From an uncultured Gammaproteobacteria bacterium (lineage in GTDB: Bacteria > Pseudomonadota > Gammaproteobacteria > GCA-001735895), in the NCBI GenBank assembly GCA_913061315.1, contig CAJXUC010000003.1, forward strand, positions 53,925 through 117,924: a stretch of DNA of 64,000 bases, written 5' to 3'. The translations under genes and the position numbers were made by a program. Under the pieces are notes generated by a model. That model was not told where the DNA came from and did no database searches. It saw nothing but the letters and a program-made list of their open reading frames with translations. This document shows, in pieces, positions 19,701-28,961 of this stretch (within the stretch, counting starts at the first letter, position 1; each line of letters begins with the position of its first letter).

Positions 19701-19982
19701 AAAATCATTCAGGCTGCGGGTATTGAATGCAAGCACGTCAATAAAGTGAAAGAAGGCCGGCCCCACATTGTTGATATGATAAAGAATGATGAAATTGCAT
19801 TAATCGTCAATACGACCGAAGGTCGCTCGGCTATTAGTGATTCCTACGCGATTCGACGAGAAGCGCTGATGCATTCTGTTTGTTATTCTACGACGATTTC
19901 GGGCGGAAACGCGATCTGTCAGGCCATGTCTCATCACGAAATTGGAGATGTATACAGGCTTCAAACCTTGCACCAGGATTAG
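16764..19982 (+). CDS. carB: Carbamoyl-phosphate synthase large subunit
   Basis: A 1072-residue protein, the usual length. It has two homologous ATP-grasp halves: the carboxyphosphate half (about 1-400) and the carbamoyl phosphate half (about 550-935), joined by the oligomerisation region, with a C-terminal allosteric MGS-like domain (about 936-1072). Signature pieces include [34 protein letters not shown] and [18 protein letters not shown]. It overlaps carA by one base (TAATG) and is followed after 5 bases by greA, so the three genes likely share a transcript. Confidence 0.98.
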   Translation: MPLRKDIKSVLIIGAGPIVIGQACEFDYSGAQACKALKEEGLRVILINSNPATIMTDPSMADATYIEPIHWKAVEKIIEKERPDVLLPTMGGQTALNCALDLDREGVLEKYNVEMIGASREAIDMAEDRDQFRKAMTDIGLSTPKAFVAHSLEEAWQGQAQIGFPIIIRPSFTMGGSGGGIAYNREEFEDIIKRGLELSPTTEVLIEVSVLGWKEYEMEVVRDRNDNCIIICSIENLDPMGVHTGDSITVAPAQTLTDKEYQIMRNASIDVLRKIGVETGGSNVQFAINPENGEMIVIEMNPRVSRSSALASKATGFPIAKVAAKLAVGYTLDELQNDITGGSTPASFEPSIDYVVTKIPRFTFEKFPQADDRLSTQMKSVGEVMAIGRSFQESFQKALRGLETGVFGLDEIVEPNLNKDELEDLFRKELRLPGANRIWYVADAFRAGYSAQRLFDETKIDPWFLAQIEDLIRCEKELKGRDAKSISADEFFALKRKGFSDRRLSTLLEVDEIEVSDLRRALGIRPVYKRVDTCAAEFSSSTAYLYSTYEQECEAEPSGRDKIMVLGGGPNRIGQGIEFDYCCVHAAMAMREDGYETIMVNCNPETVSTDYDTSDRLYFEPLTYEDVLEIVHLEKPKGVIVQFGGQTPLNLARALESAGVPIIGTTPDSIDLAEDRERFQKMIHDLDLLQPPNRIAFDVESSAALADEVGFPLVVRPSYVLGGRAMEIVYDQDDLANYMKEAVKIIKDSPILLDRFLDEAIEVDVDAICDGKDVVVCGLMEHIEQAGVHSGDSACSLPPYSLPEHIQQKLCVQVTQMAKALNVVGLMNTQFAIKGEEIYILEVNPRASRTVPFVSKATGVPLAKVAARCMVGQSLVDQGQTKQVIPNFVSVKESVFPFAKFQGVDPILGPEMKSTGEVMGIGRTFAEAFAKGMQGAGVRIPMSGTAFLSVREIDKRSIATLAKELHNQGFNLVATSGTAKIIQAAGIECKHVNKVKEGRPHIVDMIKNDEIALIVNTTEGRSAISDSYAIRREALMHSVCYSTTISGGNAICQAMSHHEIGDVYRLQTLHQD

Positions 19983-19987
19983 TACTT

Positions 19988-20464
19988 ATGAACCAAATAC
20001 CAGTAACAGCAGAAGGCTCTGAAAGGTTAAAAGCTGAGCTAAAAGATTTGAAATATGTCAAAAGGCCTATTGTAGTTGAAGCCATTGCGGTTGCAAGAGA
20101 TCACGGTGACTTAAAAGAAAATGCTGAATATCATGCGGCTCGTGAAGAGCAAGGCTTTATGGAAGGTCGCATTGCTGAGTTAGAGTCTGTGTTAGGTAAT
20201 GCTCAAATTATTGACATTAAAAAGTTAAATCAAACGGGCAAGATTGTTTTTGGCTGCACCGTCGAGTTAATTGATGTCGAAAGTGATGAAGAGGTAATCT
20301 ATCAGATTGTTGGCAATATTGAGGCCGACATTAGGCTCAATCGAATCGCTATTAGCTCCCCGATTGCGAGAGCTATGATAGGTAAAGAAGAAGGTGATGA
20401 AGTTATTGTTCGTGCACCCAGTGGTGACCGGGAATACGAGGTTACCGCGGTTCATTATCGTTAA
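19988..20464 (+). CDS. greA: Transcription elongation factor GreA
   Basis: The 158-residue protein equals E. coli GreA in length. The N-terminal coiled coil carries the acidic tip ([17 protein letters not shown]) that stimulates RNA cleavage in backtracked polymerase. The C-terminal FKBP-like domain contains [18 protein letters not shown] longer frame starts at 19880 inside carB, but the ATG at 19988 gives the standard [10 protein letters not shown] start. Location directly after carB is the common gammaproteobacterial order. Confidence 0.97.
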   Translation: MNQIPVTAEGSERLKAELKDLKYVKRPIVVEAIAVARDHGDLKENAEYHAAREEQGFMEGRIAELESVLGNAQIIDIKKLNQTGKIVFGCTVELIDVESDEEVIYQIVGNIEADIRLNRIAISSPIARAMIGKEEGDEVIVRAPSGDREYEVTAVHYR

Positions 20465-20511
20465 ATTTACGGGGAGTGTTGTAGCCTCGGGATATTACTC
20501 ATGGTTAAAAT

Positions 20512-20826
20512 TTAGCGTAAAGGTTTGTCGCTGACGATCTTACCAAATCGGTCAGACTTAACATTACGCCTATAAATTACAGCAACATTTCCGATGGCTT
20601 GAATTGACTCAGCTTTGTGACGAGCGCAAATAGAGTCTATCATTTTTTTTTTGACTGATTTTTCTGAGGCGGGTATTCGAATTTTAATCAGTTCATGATG
20701 TTCAATAGCTATTTCTATTTCATTTTGAACGGCTTCGGTTAAACCATTCTGGCCGATCATCACGACAGGCTTTAATAGATGAGATTCAGCTCTTAAACGT
20801 TTATTCTGTACTTTTGATAGGTTCAT
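20512..20826 (-). CDS. yhbY: CRM-domain RNA-binding protein YhbY
   Basis: A 104-residue CRM-domain protein. The GxxG-like loop IGQNGLTEAV and the HHELIKIRI strand are characteristic. YhbY binds pre-50S ribosomal particles and is thought to assist large-subunit assembly. The frame continues to an ATG at 20865, but the start at 20826 gives the conserved MNLS N-terminus. It is divergent from rlmE, 79 bases apart. This yhbY/rlmE/ftsH arrangement is shared with E. coli. Confidence 0.93.
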   Translation of the reverse strand: MNLSKVQNKRLRAESHLLKPVVMIGQNGLTEAVQNEIEIAIEHHELIKIRIPASEKSVKKKMIDSICARHKAESIQAIGNVAVIYRRNVKSDRFGKIVSDKPLR

Positions 20827-20905
20827 TCTAATGCTAAGTTCTGATGTGGCTTTAAAGTTGGTCATACTAACACAGGTTGTTCATACAGGTTTCGAGAATT
20901 AAAGC

Positions 20906-21523
20906 ATGTCACGCTCCAAAAGCAGCCAAAAATGGCTTCAGGAACACCATGATGATCAATACGTCTTGCAGGCACGTAAAGAAGGCTATCGTTCACGTGC
21001 AGTATATAAGCTAATAGAGCTCCAGCAAAAAGACAAACTGCTAAAGCCCGGTATGTTTGTGCTTGATCTAGGCGCTGCGCCTGGTGGTTGGAGTGAATAC
21101 GTAAGTCATTTTGCTGGTCCCAAAGGCCGTCTGATTGCAATTGATCTATTACCAGTTGATCCAATTGCGGGCGTAGAAATTATTCAAGGAGACTTCACAG
21201 AAGCCGATACATTAGAGCAAATTCTTGATTTGGTTGATAGGCAGCCAGTTGACCTTGTTTTATCTGATATGGCCCCCAACTTAAGTGGAGTTGATTCAGT
21301 TGACCAACCTCGATCCATGTATTTGGGGGAGCTGGCTTTCGAATTAGCGAAAGACTGTTTGGCTAAAGATGGACAATTTGTAGTCAAACTATTTCAGGGA
21401 GAAGGGTACGAGGCGCTTATTTCGTCATTTAAATTGGCTTTCAAGTCTGTCAAGTACCGTAAGCCGGATGCATCAAGGGCAAGATCTCGTGAAATTTATG
21501 CGGTTTGTAGTGGTTTGAAATAA
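20906..21523 (+). CDS. rlmE: 23S rRNA 2'-O-methyltransferase RlmE
   Basis: A 205-residue RrmJ/FtsJ methyltransferase that modifies U2552 of 23S rRNA using S-adenosylmethionine. The SAM-binding motif is LDLGAAPGGWSEY (about 53-65). Catalytic residues Lys35, Asp121 (SDMAPN) and Lys161 (VVKLFQG) match E. coli Lys38, Asp124 and Lys164. It is followed after 132 bases by ftsH, as in E. coli. Confidence 0.97.
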   Translation: MSRSKSSQKWLQEHHDDQYVLQARKEGYRSRAVYKLIELQQKDKLLKPGMFVLDLGAAPGGWSEYVSHFAGPKGRLIAIDLLPVDPIAGVEIIQGDFTEADTLEQILDLVDRQPVDLVLSDMAPNLSGVDSVDQPRSMYLGELAFELAKDCLAKDGQFVVKLFQGEGYEALISSFKLAFKSVKYRKPDASRARSREIYAVCSGLK

Positions 21524-21601
21524 AGAATTCGATTATGAATATGCTAGTATTTTAATCGTTTAATAGTGGTATGACGCTTAAAGTGTCGATTCGAAATTAT
21601 T

Positions 21602-21630
21602 CTAAGTTAGTTTTTAATATGCTGACTTAG
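21602..21630 (+). repeat. Hairpin in ftsH leader
   Basis: CTAAGTTAG (21602-21610) and CTGACTTAG (21622-21630) pair over nine positions with one G-T wobble and an 11-base loop. It lies 25 bases before the ftsH start and has no T-tract after it, so it is not a simple terminator. Confidence 0.55.
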
Positions 21631-21655
21631 TAAACACAAGATAAGGTGTTGACAA

Positions 21656-23602
21656 GTGAATGATGTAGCAAAGAATTTAATATTATGGGTGGTGATCGCT
21701 GTTGTTTTATTAACAGTATTTCAGAGCTTTGGTGGGCGCACTAGCAATAGTGGCACTAATTTGAAGTATTCAGATTTTCTTACCCAAGTGAAGCAAGGTC
21801 AGGTGAAAGAGGTTTTGATTGAAGGTCAGAGCATCACAGGTCAGCTGAAATCAGGTATCGCCTTTATGACTTATAGTCCTGAGACAGACAATTCTGCATT
21901 AATCGGTGAAATGGACCGTGCCAATGTAACCATTGTTGGCAAGCCACCTGAGCAACCTTCTTTACTTGCACATATATTTGTAAGCTGGTTTCCTTTTATT
22001 GTTTTAATTGGCTTGTGGGTTTTCTTTATGCGCCAGATGCAAGGTGGCGGTGGCGGCAAAGGGGCCATGTCATTTGGGAAAAGCAAGGCAAGGTTACTGA
22101 GTGAAGATCAGATCAACATTTCTTTCAATGATGTTGCTGGCGTTGATGAGGCAAAAGAAGAGGTCGGTGAGTTAGTAGAATTCTTGAGAGACCCCTCTAA
22201 ATTTCAAAAGCTCGGCGGTAGAATTCCTCGTGGCATTTTGATGGTAGGCTCGCCTGGAACGGGTAAAACGCTACTGGCTAAAGCCATAGCGGGTGAAGCT
22301 AAAGTACCGTTCTTTACAATCTCTGGTTCTGACTTTGTTGAAATGTTTGTTGGTGTTGGTGCCTCTCGTGTTCGAGACATGTTTGAGCAAGCCAAAAAGC
22401 ACTCACCCTGCATTATATTTATTGATGAAATTGATGCTGTTGGTCGGCATCGTGGCGCTGGAGTGGGTGGCGGTCATGACGAGCGTGAACAAACATTAAA
22501 CCAGCTACTGGTCGAAATGGATGGTTTTGAAGGAAATGAAGGTGTTATTGTAATTGCCGCAACTAATCGTCCGGATGTGTTAGATCCAGCCTTATTAAGG
22601 CCAGGTCGTTTTGACCGCCAAGTTGTTGTCCCCCTGCCTGATGTTCGTGGCCGTGCACAAATTTTGAAAGTTCACATGCGTAAAGTGCCTGCTGCTGACA
22701 ACGTGGATGCCATGGTAATTGCGCGTGGTACGCCTGGTTTTTCTGGTGCTGACCTTGCTAACTTAGTCAATGAGGCCGCACTGTTTGCTGCCCGAGGCAA
22801 TAAGAAATTGGTGCATATGGGTGAGTTTGAGCGAGCCAAAGATAAAATTATGATGGGCGCAGAACGTAAGTCTATGATCATGAATGATGGTGAGAAGAAG
22901 CTTACGGCCTATCACGAAGCAGGGCATGCAATTGTTGGCAGAATAGTGCCTGAGCATGATCCCGTTTATAAGGTCAGTATTATACCGCGTGGGCGTGCAC
23001 TCGGCGTTACGATGTTTTTACCAGTCGAAGATCGTTACAGTTACAGTAAAAAGTTGCTCGAAAGTCAGTTGTCTAGCTTGTATGGTGGGCGTATAGCTGA
23101 AGAACAAATCTTTGGTGCTGACGCGGTTACAACGGGTGCATCAAACGATATTGAGCGAGCTACCAGTATTGCCCGAAGTATGGTGACGCAGTGGGGTCTA
23201 TCAGACCGTATGGGGCCACTTTCGTACAGTGAAGAAGAGGGCGAAGTGTTCCTTGGTAAATCCATGGGTAAACAAAAAACAGTATCAGACGAGACGGTTC
23301 GGGCCATTGATTCAGAAATTCGAACGCTTATTGATAGAAACTATCAACGTTCAGTTGATATATTGAAAGAAAATGAAGATAAGCTGCACGTAATGGCTGA
23401 CGCATTGATGAAATACGAAACCATTGACTCTAGTCAAATTGATTCAATCATGGAAGGTAAAGTGCCTGGCCCACCTCAAGACTGGACAGATGACGAGTCT
23501 AGCTCTTCTGGTTCTGGTGGCAATAGTGCTCCAGCCGAGGTTGAGAAAGATAAGGCTGACGAAAATTCAGATCTTCCTGACCCAGCCACTAAGCTCCATT
23601 AA
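21656..23602 (+). CDS. ftsH: ATP-dependent zinc metalloprotease FtsH
   Basis: The 648-residue inner-membrane AAA+ protease degrades membrane proteins and regulators. Two N-terminal transmembrane helices (about 5-23 and 103-122) flank a periplasmic domain. Walker A is GSPGTGKT (198-205), where E. coli has GPPGTGKT. The Walker B region is [12 protein letters not shown], the second region of homology follows, and the zinc motif HEAGH is at 420-424. The start is GTG at 21656 with AAGGTG upstream. The C-terminal tail is Ser/Gly/acidic and variable, as in relatives. A terminator follows. Confidence 0.97.
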   Translation: MNDVAKNLILWVVIAVVLLTVFQSFGGRTSNSGTNLKYSDFLTQVKQGQVKEVLIEGQSITGQLKSGIAFMTYSPETDNSALIGEMDRANVTIVGKPPEQPSLLAHIFVSWFPFIVLIGLWVFFMRQMQGGGGGKGAMSFGKSKARLLSEDQINISFNDVAGVDEAKEEVGELVEFLRDPSKFQKLGGRIPRGILMVGSPGTGKTLLAKAIAGEAKVPFFTISGSDFVEMFVGVGASRVRDMFEQAKKHSPCIIFIDEIDAVGRHRGAGVGGGHDEREQTLNQLLVEMDGFEGNEGVIVIAATNRPDVLDPALLRPGRFDRQVVVPLPDVRGRAQILKVHMRKVPAADNVDAMVIARGTPGFSGADLANLVNEAALFAARGNKKLVHMGEFERAKDKIMMGAERKSMIMNDGEKKLTAYHEAGHAIVGRIVPEHDPVYKVSIIPRGRALGVTMFLPVEDRYSYSKKLLESQLSSLYGGRIAEEQIFGADAVTTGASNDIERATSIARSMVTQWGLSDRMGPLSYSEEEGEVFLGKSMGKQKTVSDETVRAIDSEIRTLIDRNYQRSVDILKENEDKLHVMADALMKYETIDSSQIDSIMEGKVPGPPQDWTDDESSSSGSGGNSAPAEVEKDKADENSDLPDPATKLH

Positions 23603-23614
23603 CTTTAATATAGG

Positions 23615-23646
23615 GCAAAGATCGTGCAATCGGTCTTTGCTTTTTT
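23615..23646 (+). terminator. Rho-independent terminator after ftsH, abutting folP
   Basis: GCAAAGATCG (23615-23624) and CGGTCTTTGC (23631-23640) form a 10-bp stem with one wobble and a 6-base loop, followed by six T (23641-23646). The next base starts the folP ATG. It should limit readthrough from ftsH into folP unless bypassed. Confidence 0.85.
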
Positions 23647-24492
23647 ATGCGTCCCAATAACTCATTTAAAGACAATTTAGAGCAATCAAAGCCAAGAAAA
23701 CACATTCAAGTGATGGGCGTAATAAACACGACACCTGACTCATTTTCTGATGGTGGGCAATTTTCGGCTATAGATAATGCTTTTCAGCATGCACTTAAAC
23801 TGATTGATGATGGCGTTGATATTCTTGACGTGGGTGGAGAGTCAACTAGACCTGGTTCAGTCCAAGTCGGCCTTGATCAAGAGCTTGCGCGCACTGTTCC
23901 ACTGATTAAGTTAATTCGAGAAGTATCAGATGTGGCCATTTCAATTGATACTAATAAACCCGATGTAATGCAGCAAGCAGTTGACGCTGGGGCTACCATG
24001 ATTAACAGTATTTGGGCCTTGCGATTAGAAAGTTCATTGGAATTGGCAGCAGACCTCGATGTTCCAGTGTGCTTTATGCATATGCAGGGAACGCCAGAAA
24101 CTATGCAAAAAAATCCAACCTATGACGATGTTGTGAATGATGTGCTAGATTTTTTAAAGCATCGAATTGATGCTGCAATAAATGCAGGCATCAAGCCCTA
24201 TAATATCATTGTTGACCCTGGCTTTGGCTTTGGAAAAACATTGCAACATAACTTGCAACTGTTGCAATCACTCGCGGAATTTAAATCTTTGAACGTACCC
24301 TTACTAGTGGGCATGTCACGAAAGGGCATGATCGGTACGATACTCAACAAGCCAGTGGATCAGCGTCTTCATGGCAGCGTTTCGAGCGCTGTTATTGCAG
24401 CGATGCTAGGGGCTGATATAGTCCGTGTTCATGATGTTCCTGAAACGTTAGATGCCATTGCAATGGTAAATGCGCTGCAGCAGTTCGATTGA
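23647..24492 (+). CDS. folP: Dihydropteroate synthase
   Basis: A 281-residue TIM-barrel enzyme that joins p-aminobenzoate to the pterin pyrophosphate in folate synthesis. Signature segments are VMGVINTTPDSFSDGG, ILDVGGESTRPG, VCFMHMQGTPETMQ, DPGFGFGKT and the sulfonamide-region LLVGMSRKGMIG. One detail differs from the usual form: the INDIxxL segment reads INSIWAL. The ATG at 23647 immediately follows the terminator T-tract, leaving no purine-rich ribosome binding site. The next in-frame candidate (GTG 23710) would remove the first strand. Followed by glmM as in E. coli. Confidence 0.95.
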   Translation: MRPNNSFKDNLEQSKPRKHIQVMGVINTTPDSFSDGGQFSAIDNAFQHALKLIDDGVDILDVGGESTRPGSVQVGLDQELARTVPLIKLIREVSDVAISIDTNKPDVMQQAVDAGATMINSIWALRLESSLELAADLDVPVCFMHMQGTPETMQKNPTYDDVVNDVLDFLKHRIDAAINAGIKPYNIIVDPGFGFGKTLQHNLQLLQSLAEFKSLNVPLLVGMSRKGMIGTILNKPVDQRLHGSVSSAVIAAMLGADIVRVHDVPETLDAIAMVNALQQFD

Positions 24493-24552
24493 TTTAGGTC
24501 TCTAAGTGGATAAACTTGGTTAGAATATAAAAATAAATAAGAGGGAATTGTA

Positions 24553-25893
24553 ATGAGCCGACGATATTTTGGTACTGATGGCATTCGAGGCAAAGTAGGC
24601 GTTCCACCAATGACGGTCGACTTTGTAATGAAGGTTGGCTGGGCAGCCGGCAAGGTACTTGCCAAGCAGGGTAAAGGAAGCGTTGTCATTGGAAAGGACA
24701 CTCGAATATCTGGCTATATGTTTGAATCAGCTCTAGAGGCAGGTTTGGCCGCAGCGGGTCTGGATGTCATATTACTAGGTCCTATGCCGACACCTGCTGT
24801 TGCTTATATGACACAAGCTCGAAGAGCGGTTGCGGGTATTGTGATTAGTGCATCGCACAACCCATATCATGACGATGGGGTTAAGTTTTTTAATGCTGAC
24901 GGCTACAAACTATCGGATAAAGTTGAACAAGCAATAGAAGATATGATTGACCAGCCATTGACGATGGTTGAGTCCGAGTTATTGGGAAAAGCCACTCGAA
25001 TGGAGGATGCGAAAGGTCGCTATATTGAGTACTGCAAAAGCTCAATCCCGTTTAACACGACATTGAGAGGGATGAAAATAGTAGTCGATTGTGCCCACGG
25101 AGCAACTTATCATATTGCTCCCGCTGTGTTTCGTGAATTAGGTGCTGAGGTGCTTGAATTAGGAACCAAGCCAAACGGATTGAATATTAATAAGGATGTC
25201 GGTGCACTTCATCCTGACAATATGCGTGCGATGGTTTTAGAAAATCAGGCTGATATGGGCATTGCGTTTGATGGCGATGGCGATCGTTTGATGATGATGG
25301 ATTCTAAAGGTGATGTTAAAGATGGCGATCAACTGCTGTACATTATTGCTAAGAGTAAATTAATGACAGGGCGTCTTTCCGGTGGGGTGGTCGGTACACT
25401 GATGACTAACTTAGGGCTAGAGCATGCTCTGAAAAAAGAAGGTATTGAATTCGAAAGAGCCAATGTGGGCGATCGACATGTTATGGAAAAGCTAATGGAC
25501 AAAGGCTGGTCTGTTGGTGGAGAGTCATCGGGACATATTATTTGCCTCGACAAGACATCAACTGGCGATGGCATTATTGCCTCATTACAAGTACTTGATT
25601 GGTTGGTAGAAAAGGATATCACTTTGACCAAAGCCTGCAATGGTATGTCATTATATCCGCAAATTATGATTAATGTTCCTATTGCTAAAAAGATCGATTT
25701 ACAATCGCTACCAGCAGTTCAGCAGTCTGTGAGTGCTGCAGAGTCTGAGCTCAACGGCAAAGGCAGAGTGCTGCTAAGAGCGTCGGGTACTGAGCCATTA
25801 ATTAGAGTAATGGTGGAAGGTGAGGATGCCGTTTTAGTAAATAAACTGGCATTAGAAATTGCTGCCTCTGTCACCGTATCGGCATCAACTTAA
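24553..25893 (+). CDS. glmM: Phosphoglucosamine mutase
   Basis: A 446-residue phosphohexomutase that converts glucosamine-6-phosphate to glucosamine-1-phosphate for cell-wall precursors. The phosphoserine loop is ISASHNP with Ser101, the metal loop is DGDGDR (240-245), the sugar-binding GGESSGH and the phosphate-binding [12 protein letters not shown] are present. GAGGGA lies well placed before the ATG. Gene order folP-glmM-tpiA-secG is conserved in many gammaproteobacteria. Confidence 0.97.
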   Translation: MSRRYFGTDGIRGKVGVPPMTVDFVMKVGWAAGKVLAKQGKGSVVIGKDTRISGYMFESALEAGLAAAGLDVILLGPMPTPAVAYMTQARRAVAGIVISASHNPYHDDGVKFFNADGYKLSDKVEQAIEDMIDQPLTMVESELLGKATRMEDAKGRYIEYCKSSIPFNTTLRGMKIVVDCAHGATYHIAPAVFRELGAEVLELGTKPNGLNINKDVGALHPDNMRAMVLENQADMGIAFDGDGDRLMMMDSKGDVKDGDQLLYIIAKSKLMTGRLSGGVVGTLMTNLGLEHALKKEGIEFERANVGDRHVMEKLMDKGWSVGGESSGHIICLDKTSTGDGIIASLQVLDWLVEKDITLTKACNGMSLYPQIMINVPIAKKIDLQSLPAVQQSVSAAESELNGKGRVLLRASGTEPLIRVMVEGEDAVLVNKLALEIAASVTVSAST

Positions 25894-25981
25894 CTATTTG
25901 TGTATTTTATTCATTTGTCGATTGATTTATTGTCTTTAGGTGAGTAACCTTTGGCGCCGATTTGATCAGTAGTAAAAATAG

Positions 25982-26737
25982 ATGAGAACCACCCTAATTG
26001 CTGGAAACTGGAAGATGAATGGCAGTCTAGCCAGTGTCATCGAGCTGGTTGAAGGCATTCAGTTTGGGCTTGGGGCCGGTCAGTTTGAAAACACAGAACT
26101 CGTCGTTTGTCCGTCGTCTATATTCCTAATGGAAGTTAGTAGTATGTTAGGCGATACTGGTGTGCTACTAGGCGCTCAAAACGTTTGTGATCAGGCAGAG
26201 GGAGCTTTTACCGGTGAGGTATCAGCCACTATGCTAAAGGCGTGTGGCTGTCGTTATGCCCTAGTCGGGCACTCTGAACGTCGAGCGCTTTACTTAGAAT
26301 CAGACCAACAGGTTGCGGATCGATTTGCAATGGCTGTTAAGTCAGGTTTAATACCAATCTTATGTGTTGGTGAATCGTTAAAAGAGCGTGAAGAAGGTTT
26401 AACAGAGTCGGTTGTCGCTAGGCAGTTAGATGCCATAATTGACTCTCAGGGTATTGTAGCAATTGCTGGAAGTGTTATTGCCTACGAACCAGTTTGGGCA
26501 ATTGGGACGGGTGAAGTTGCAACACCTGACCAAGCACAAGCAGTTCATCGATTTATTCGAAATAAGTTAGCAGCGCTGGATTCAGTGGCTGCAGATAAAG
26601 TACAAATTTTATATGGTGGAAGCATGAACCCAAAAAATGCAAAAGACTTATTATCGCAACCTGATATTGACGGTGGTTTAATAGGTGGTGCGGCATTGAA
26701 AGCTTCCGACTTTTTAGCAATTGCTCAATCCGTTTAG
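25982..26737 (+). CDS. tpiA: Triosephosphate isomerase
   Basis: The 251-residue TIM barrel interconverts dihydroxyacetone phosphate and glyceraldehyde-3-phosphate. Catalytic residues: Lys11 (GNWKMNG), His97 (VGHSERR) and Glu169 (AYEPVWAIGTG). The phosphate-binding YGGSM and GGLIGGAAL loops are intact. It ends 8 bases before secG, whose ribosome binding site overlaps the tpiA stop region. Confidence 0.97.
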   Translation: MRTTLIAGNWKMNGSLASVIELVEGIQFGLGAGQFENTELVVCPSSIFLMEVSSMLGDTGVLLGAQNVCDQAEGAFTGEVSATMLKACGCRYALVGHSERRALYLESDQQVADRFAMAVKSGLIPILCVGESLKEREEGLTESVVARQLDAIIDSQGIVAIAGSVIAYEPVWAIGTGEVATPDQAQAVHRFIRNKLAALDSVAADKVQILYGGSMNPKNAKDLLSQPDIDGGLIGGAALKASDFLAIAQSV

Positions 26738-26745
26738 GAATTTTG

Positions 26746-27129
26746 ATGGAAAATTTAAATAGCGCATTGCTTATTGTTCAGGTCATTCTGTCAATAAGCT
26801 TGATTGTTTTGGTACTAATGCAGCACGGTAAAGGAGCTGATGCAGGTGCCGCTTTCGGAAGTGGCTCCTCATCAACTGTATTCGGCTCGAAAGGCTCTGG
26901 TAACTTTTTAAGTAAAACAACTGGGATTCTAGCCGCGTTGTTTTTTGTTGTTTGTATGTCGTTAGCATATTTAGGCAGCCATCGAAATGACTCTGGAACT
27001 CTGATGCAAAGCGTGACTTCAATTGATGCTGAAGCGTCTCAAGAAACAACGTTGGTAGAAAGTGATATGCCACCTGTTGACGCATCAACCAATGTGATAT
27101 CAGGTTCAGATTTACCGCCTGCTGACTAA
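26746..27129 (+). CDS. secG: Preprotein translocase subunit SecG
   Basis: The 127-residue protein has two transmembrane helices (about 5-24 and 54-72) around the conserved cytoplasmic loop VLMQHGKGADAGAAFGSGSSSTVFGS. It supports SecYE-driven protein export. The C-terminal tail is acidic and low-complexity. I chose the ATG at 26746 over the TTG one codon earlier. AGGAA at the tpiA stop serves as ribosome binding site. tRNA-Leu follows in 9 bases, as in E. coli. Confidence 0.95.
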   Translation: MENLNSALLIVQVILSISLIVLVLMQHGKGADAGAAFGSGSSSTVFGSKGSGNFLSKTTGILAALFFVVCMSLAYLGSHRNDSGTLMQSVTSIDAEASQETTLVESDMPPVDASTNVISGSDLPPAD

Positions 27130-27138
27130 TGAAATATA

Positions 27139-27223
27139 GCCGATGTGGTGGAATTGGTAGACACGCTATCTTGAGGGGGTAGTGGCGAAAGCTGTGCCGG
27201 TTCGACTCCGGCCATCGGCACCA
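27139..27223 (+). tRNA. tRNA-Leu (anticodon GAG)
   Basis: An 85-base tRNA: acceptor GCCGATG pairs with CATCGGC, discriminator A, encoded CCA at 27221-27223. The anticodon arm reads CTATC-TTGAGGG-GGTAG, giving anticodon GAG for CUC/CUU. There is a long variable arm, as expected for class II leucine tRNAs, and the T-loop TTCGACT. Position after secG matches E. coli leuU. Confidence 0.95.
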
Positions 27224-27262
27224 TTTTTTAGAGTTAAGTTTGAAACTTTAAATACAATTTTA

Positions 27263-27292
27263 TTGTCATAAATTGGGTATATTTGTTAAAAT
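27263..27292 (+). promoter_or_regulatory. Likely promoter of the nuo operon
   Basis: TTGTCA (27263-27268) and TAAAAT (27287-27292) lie 18 bases apart, each matching five of six sigma-70 consensus bases. Transcription would start near 27299, about 94 bases before the nuoA ATG. Confidence 0.55.
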
Positions 27293-27305
27293 ATACTTAT
27301 CGTTT

Positions 27306-27366
27306 GGGTTAAATTTTTAACCCTCAACTATTACCGTTATAGGCTAGTCGCTCTCCTGGCGCTAGC
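27306..27366 (+). promoter_or_regulatory. Palindrome and hairpin in the nuoA leader
   Basis: GGGTTAAATTTTTAACCC (27306-27323) is a perfect palindrome with two central bases, just past the predicted transcription start. A second structure pairs GCTAG (27343-27347) with CTAGC (27362-27366) and CGC (27349-27351) with GCG (27359-27361), with one bulged T and a 7-base loop. Either could be an operator or RNA regulatory element. The first might also help terminate the upstream tRNA transcript. Confidence 0.4.
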
Positions 27367-27392
27367 ATTTATTTAGAGGCCTTTTGTTTCAT

Positions 27393-27749
27393 ATGTTAGG
27401 TAACTATCTACCGATATTAATTTTTATGGCTGTCACTCTTGTTATGGGCTCGATGTTCATCGTTGCAGGCAAGCTGTTAGGTCCATCTCGTCCAGATGCT
27501 GAAAAAAATTCTCCTTATGAATGTGGTTTTGAGGCATTCGAAGATAGTCGTATGAAGTTTGATGTGCGTTACTATTTGGTTGCTATATTGTTTATTATTT
27601 TTGATTTGGAAATAGCTTTTCTATTTCCATGGGCAATTGCGCTCGATGAGATCGGTACGTTTGGTTTAGTTGCAATGGCTATTTTTCTGGGTGTGCTTGT
27701 TGTTGGGTTCATCTTTGAATGGAAAAAAGGAGCGCTCGAATGGGAGTAG
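27393..27749 (+). CDS. nuoA: NADH-quinone oxidoreductase subunit A
   Basis: A 118-residue subunit of the membrane arm with three transmembrane helices. It has the conserved YECGFE and the [18 protein letters not shown] segment. I chose the ATG at 27393. A TTG nine bases earlier is also in frame and has a better placed AGAGG, so the start is not fully settled. The end overlaps nuoB by ten bases. First gene of a complete nuoA-N operon. Confidence 0.95.
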   Translation: MLGNYLPILIFMAVTLVMGSMFIVAGKLLGPSRPDAEKNSPYECGFEAFEDSRMKFDVRYYLVAILFIIFDLEIAFLFPWAIALDEIGTFGLVAMAIFLGVLVVGFIFEWKKGALEWE

Positions 27750-28216
27750 AAGGTGTATTCGAGCAAGGGTTTATGACTACCTCTGCTGATAAATTAATTA
27801 ATTGGGCTCGAACAGGCTCTATGTGGCCAATGACATTTGGCTTGGCTTGTTGTGCTGTTGAAATGATGCAGGCAGGTGCAGCTCGTTACGACTTGGATCG
27901 ATTTGGAATAATCTTTCGTCCCAGCCCCCGTCAGTCTGACGTGATGATTGTTGCGGGTACATTGGTTAATAAAATGGCGCCTGCGTTACGTAAAGTTTAT
28001 GACCAAATGGCTGAACCGCGGTGGGTCATATCTATGGGTTCCTGTGCTAATGGTGGTGGTTACTATCACTATTCTTATGCCGTTGTGCGAGGCTGTGATC
28101 GAGTGGTGCCCGTCGATGTCTATGTGCCTGGCTGTCCACCAACAGCTGAAGCGCTTTTATATGGCATTATGCAATTGCAAAATAAAATTAAAAACACTAA
28201 TACGATAGCCCGATAA
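27740..28216 (+). CDS. nuoB: NADH-quinone oxidoreductase subunit B
   Basis: This 158-residue subunit binds the terminal [4Fe-4S] cluster N2. The ligands are Cys37 and Cys38 (LACCAVEMM), Cys102 (SMGSCAN) and Cys132 (YVPGCPP). The frame extends upstream to 27719 but AAGGAG at 27727-27732 supports the ATG at 27740. It overlaps nuoA by ten bases, and nuoC starts two bases after its last base. Confidence 0.97.
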   Translation: MGVEGVFEQGFMTTSADKLINWARTGSMWPMTFGLACCAVEMMQAGAARYDLDRFGIIFRPSPRQSDVMIVAGTLVNKMAPALRKVYDQMAEPRWVISMGSCANGGGYYHYSYAVVRGCDRVVPVDVYVPGCPPTAEALLYGIMQLQNKIKNTNTIAR

Positions 28217-28217
28217 T

Positions 28218-28961
28218 ATGGCGACTTCTTTAAAACAGTTAGCCGACTCTTTAGGCAGAAATTTTGGTAAGCAACTGGTTTCTGTTGAGATTAAATACCA
28301 AGAGGTAACTGTCGTTGTCACGCCCGAAAATTTAATCGAGGTGGCTACTCAACTGAAAGAAAGTGAAGAGTTTAAGTTTGAGCAGCTCGTTGACCTGTGT
28401 GGCGTTGATTACTCTCAATTCGGTGTGGCTGAGTGGCAAACTAATGATGCATCTAATGCAGGTTTTAGTCGAGGTGTTGACGTCTCAACAACTACGGGTC
28501 GGTTGCAGTTCGGTGATGAATTAGAGTCAGTTGTTGATAATGGCGCTCGATTTGCAGCAGTTTACCATCTGATATCTTATCAAAATAATTGTCGGTTGCG
28601 CCTTAAGGTTTTTGCTGCTGATGATAGCTTTCCTGTGGTGCCAACGATTACTGACGTCTGGGCTTCTGCCGATTGGTATGAGCGTGAAGCTTTTGATCTA
28701 TTTGGATTATTATTCAGTGGTCACCCCGATTTAAGAAGGATATTGACCGACTATGGATTCGTTGGGCACCCGTTCCGTAAAGATTTTCCACTGATTGGCA
28801 ATGTTGAAATGCGCTATGACTCGGTTAAGAGACGGGTCATATACGAGCCCGTTAGTATTGAACCGAGAGTATTAGTTCCCAAAGTCATACGCGAAGATCA
28901 TCGCTATATTTCTGATGAGCAAATGATTCAAGAAAAGGAAGAGGCTAAGGGCGATGCCTGA
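28218..28961 (+). CDS. nuoC: NADH-quinone oxidoreductase subunit C
   Basis: A 247-residue peripheral-arm subunit, the 30-kDa homologue. The signature is the [29 protein letters not shown] segment, read in two parts: [11 protein letters not shown] and [13 protein letters not shown]. It is a separate gene from nuoD, unlike the nuoCD fusion in E. coli. It overlaps nuoD by eight bases. Confidence 0.97.
   Translation: MATSLKQLADSLGRNFGKQLVSVEIKYQEVTVVVTPENLIEVATQLKESEEFKFEQLVDLCGVDYSQFGVAEWQTNDASNAGFSRGVDVSTTTGRLQFGDELESVVDNGARFAAVYHLISYQNNCRLRLKVFAADDSFPVVPTITDVWASADWYEREAFDLFGLLFSGHPDLRRILTDYGFVGHPFRKDFPLIGNVEMRYDSVKRRVIYEPVSIEPRVLVPKVIREDHRYISDEQMIQEKEEAKGDA

Noticed and set aside
19880..19987. 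Upstream extension of greA into carB
   Set aside because: The extra residues have no GreA counterpart; the ATG at 19988 gives standard length.
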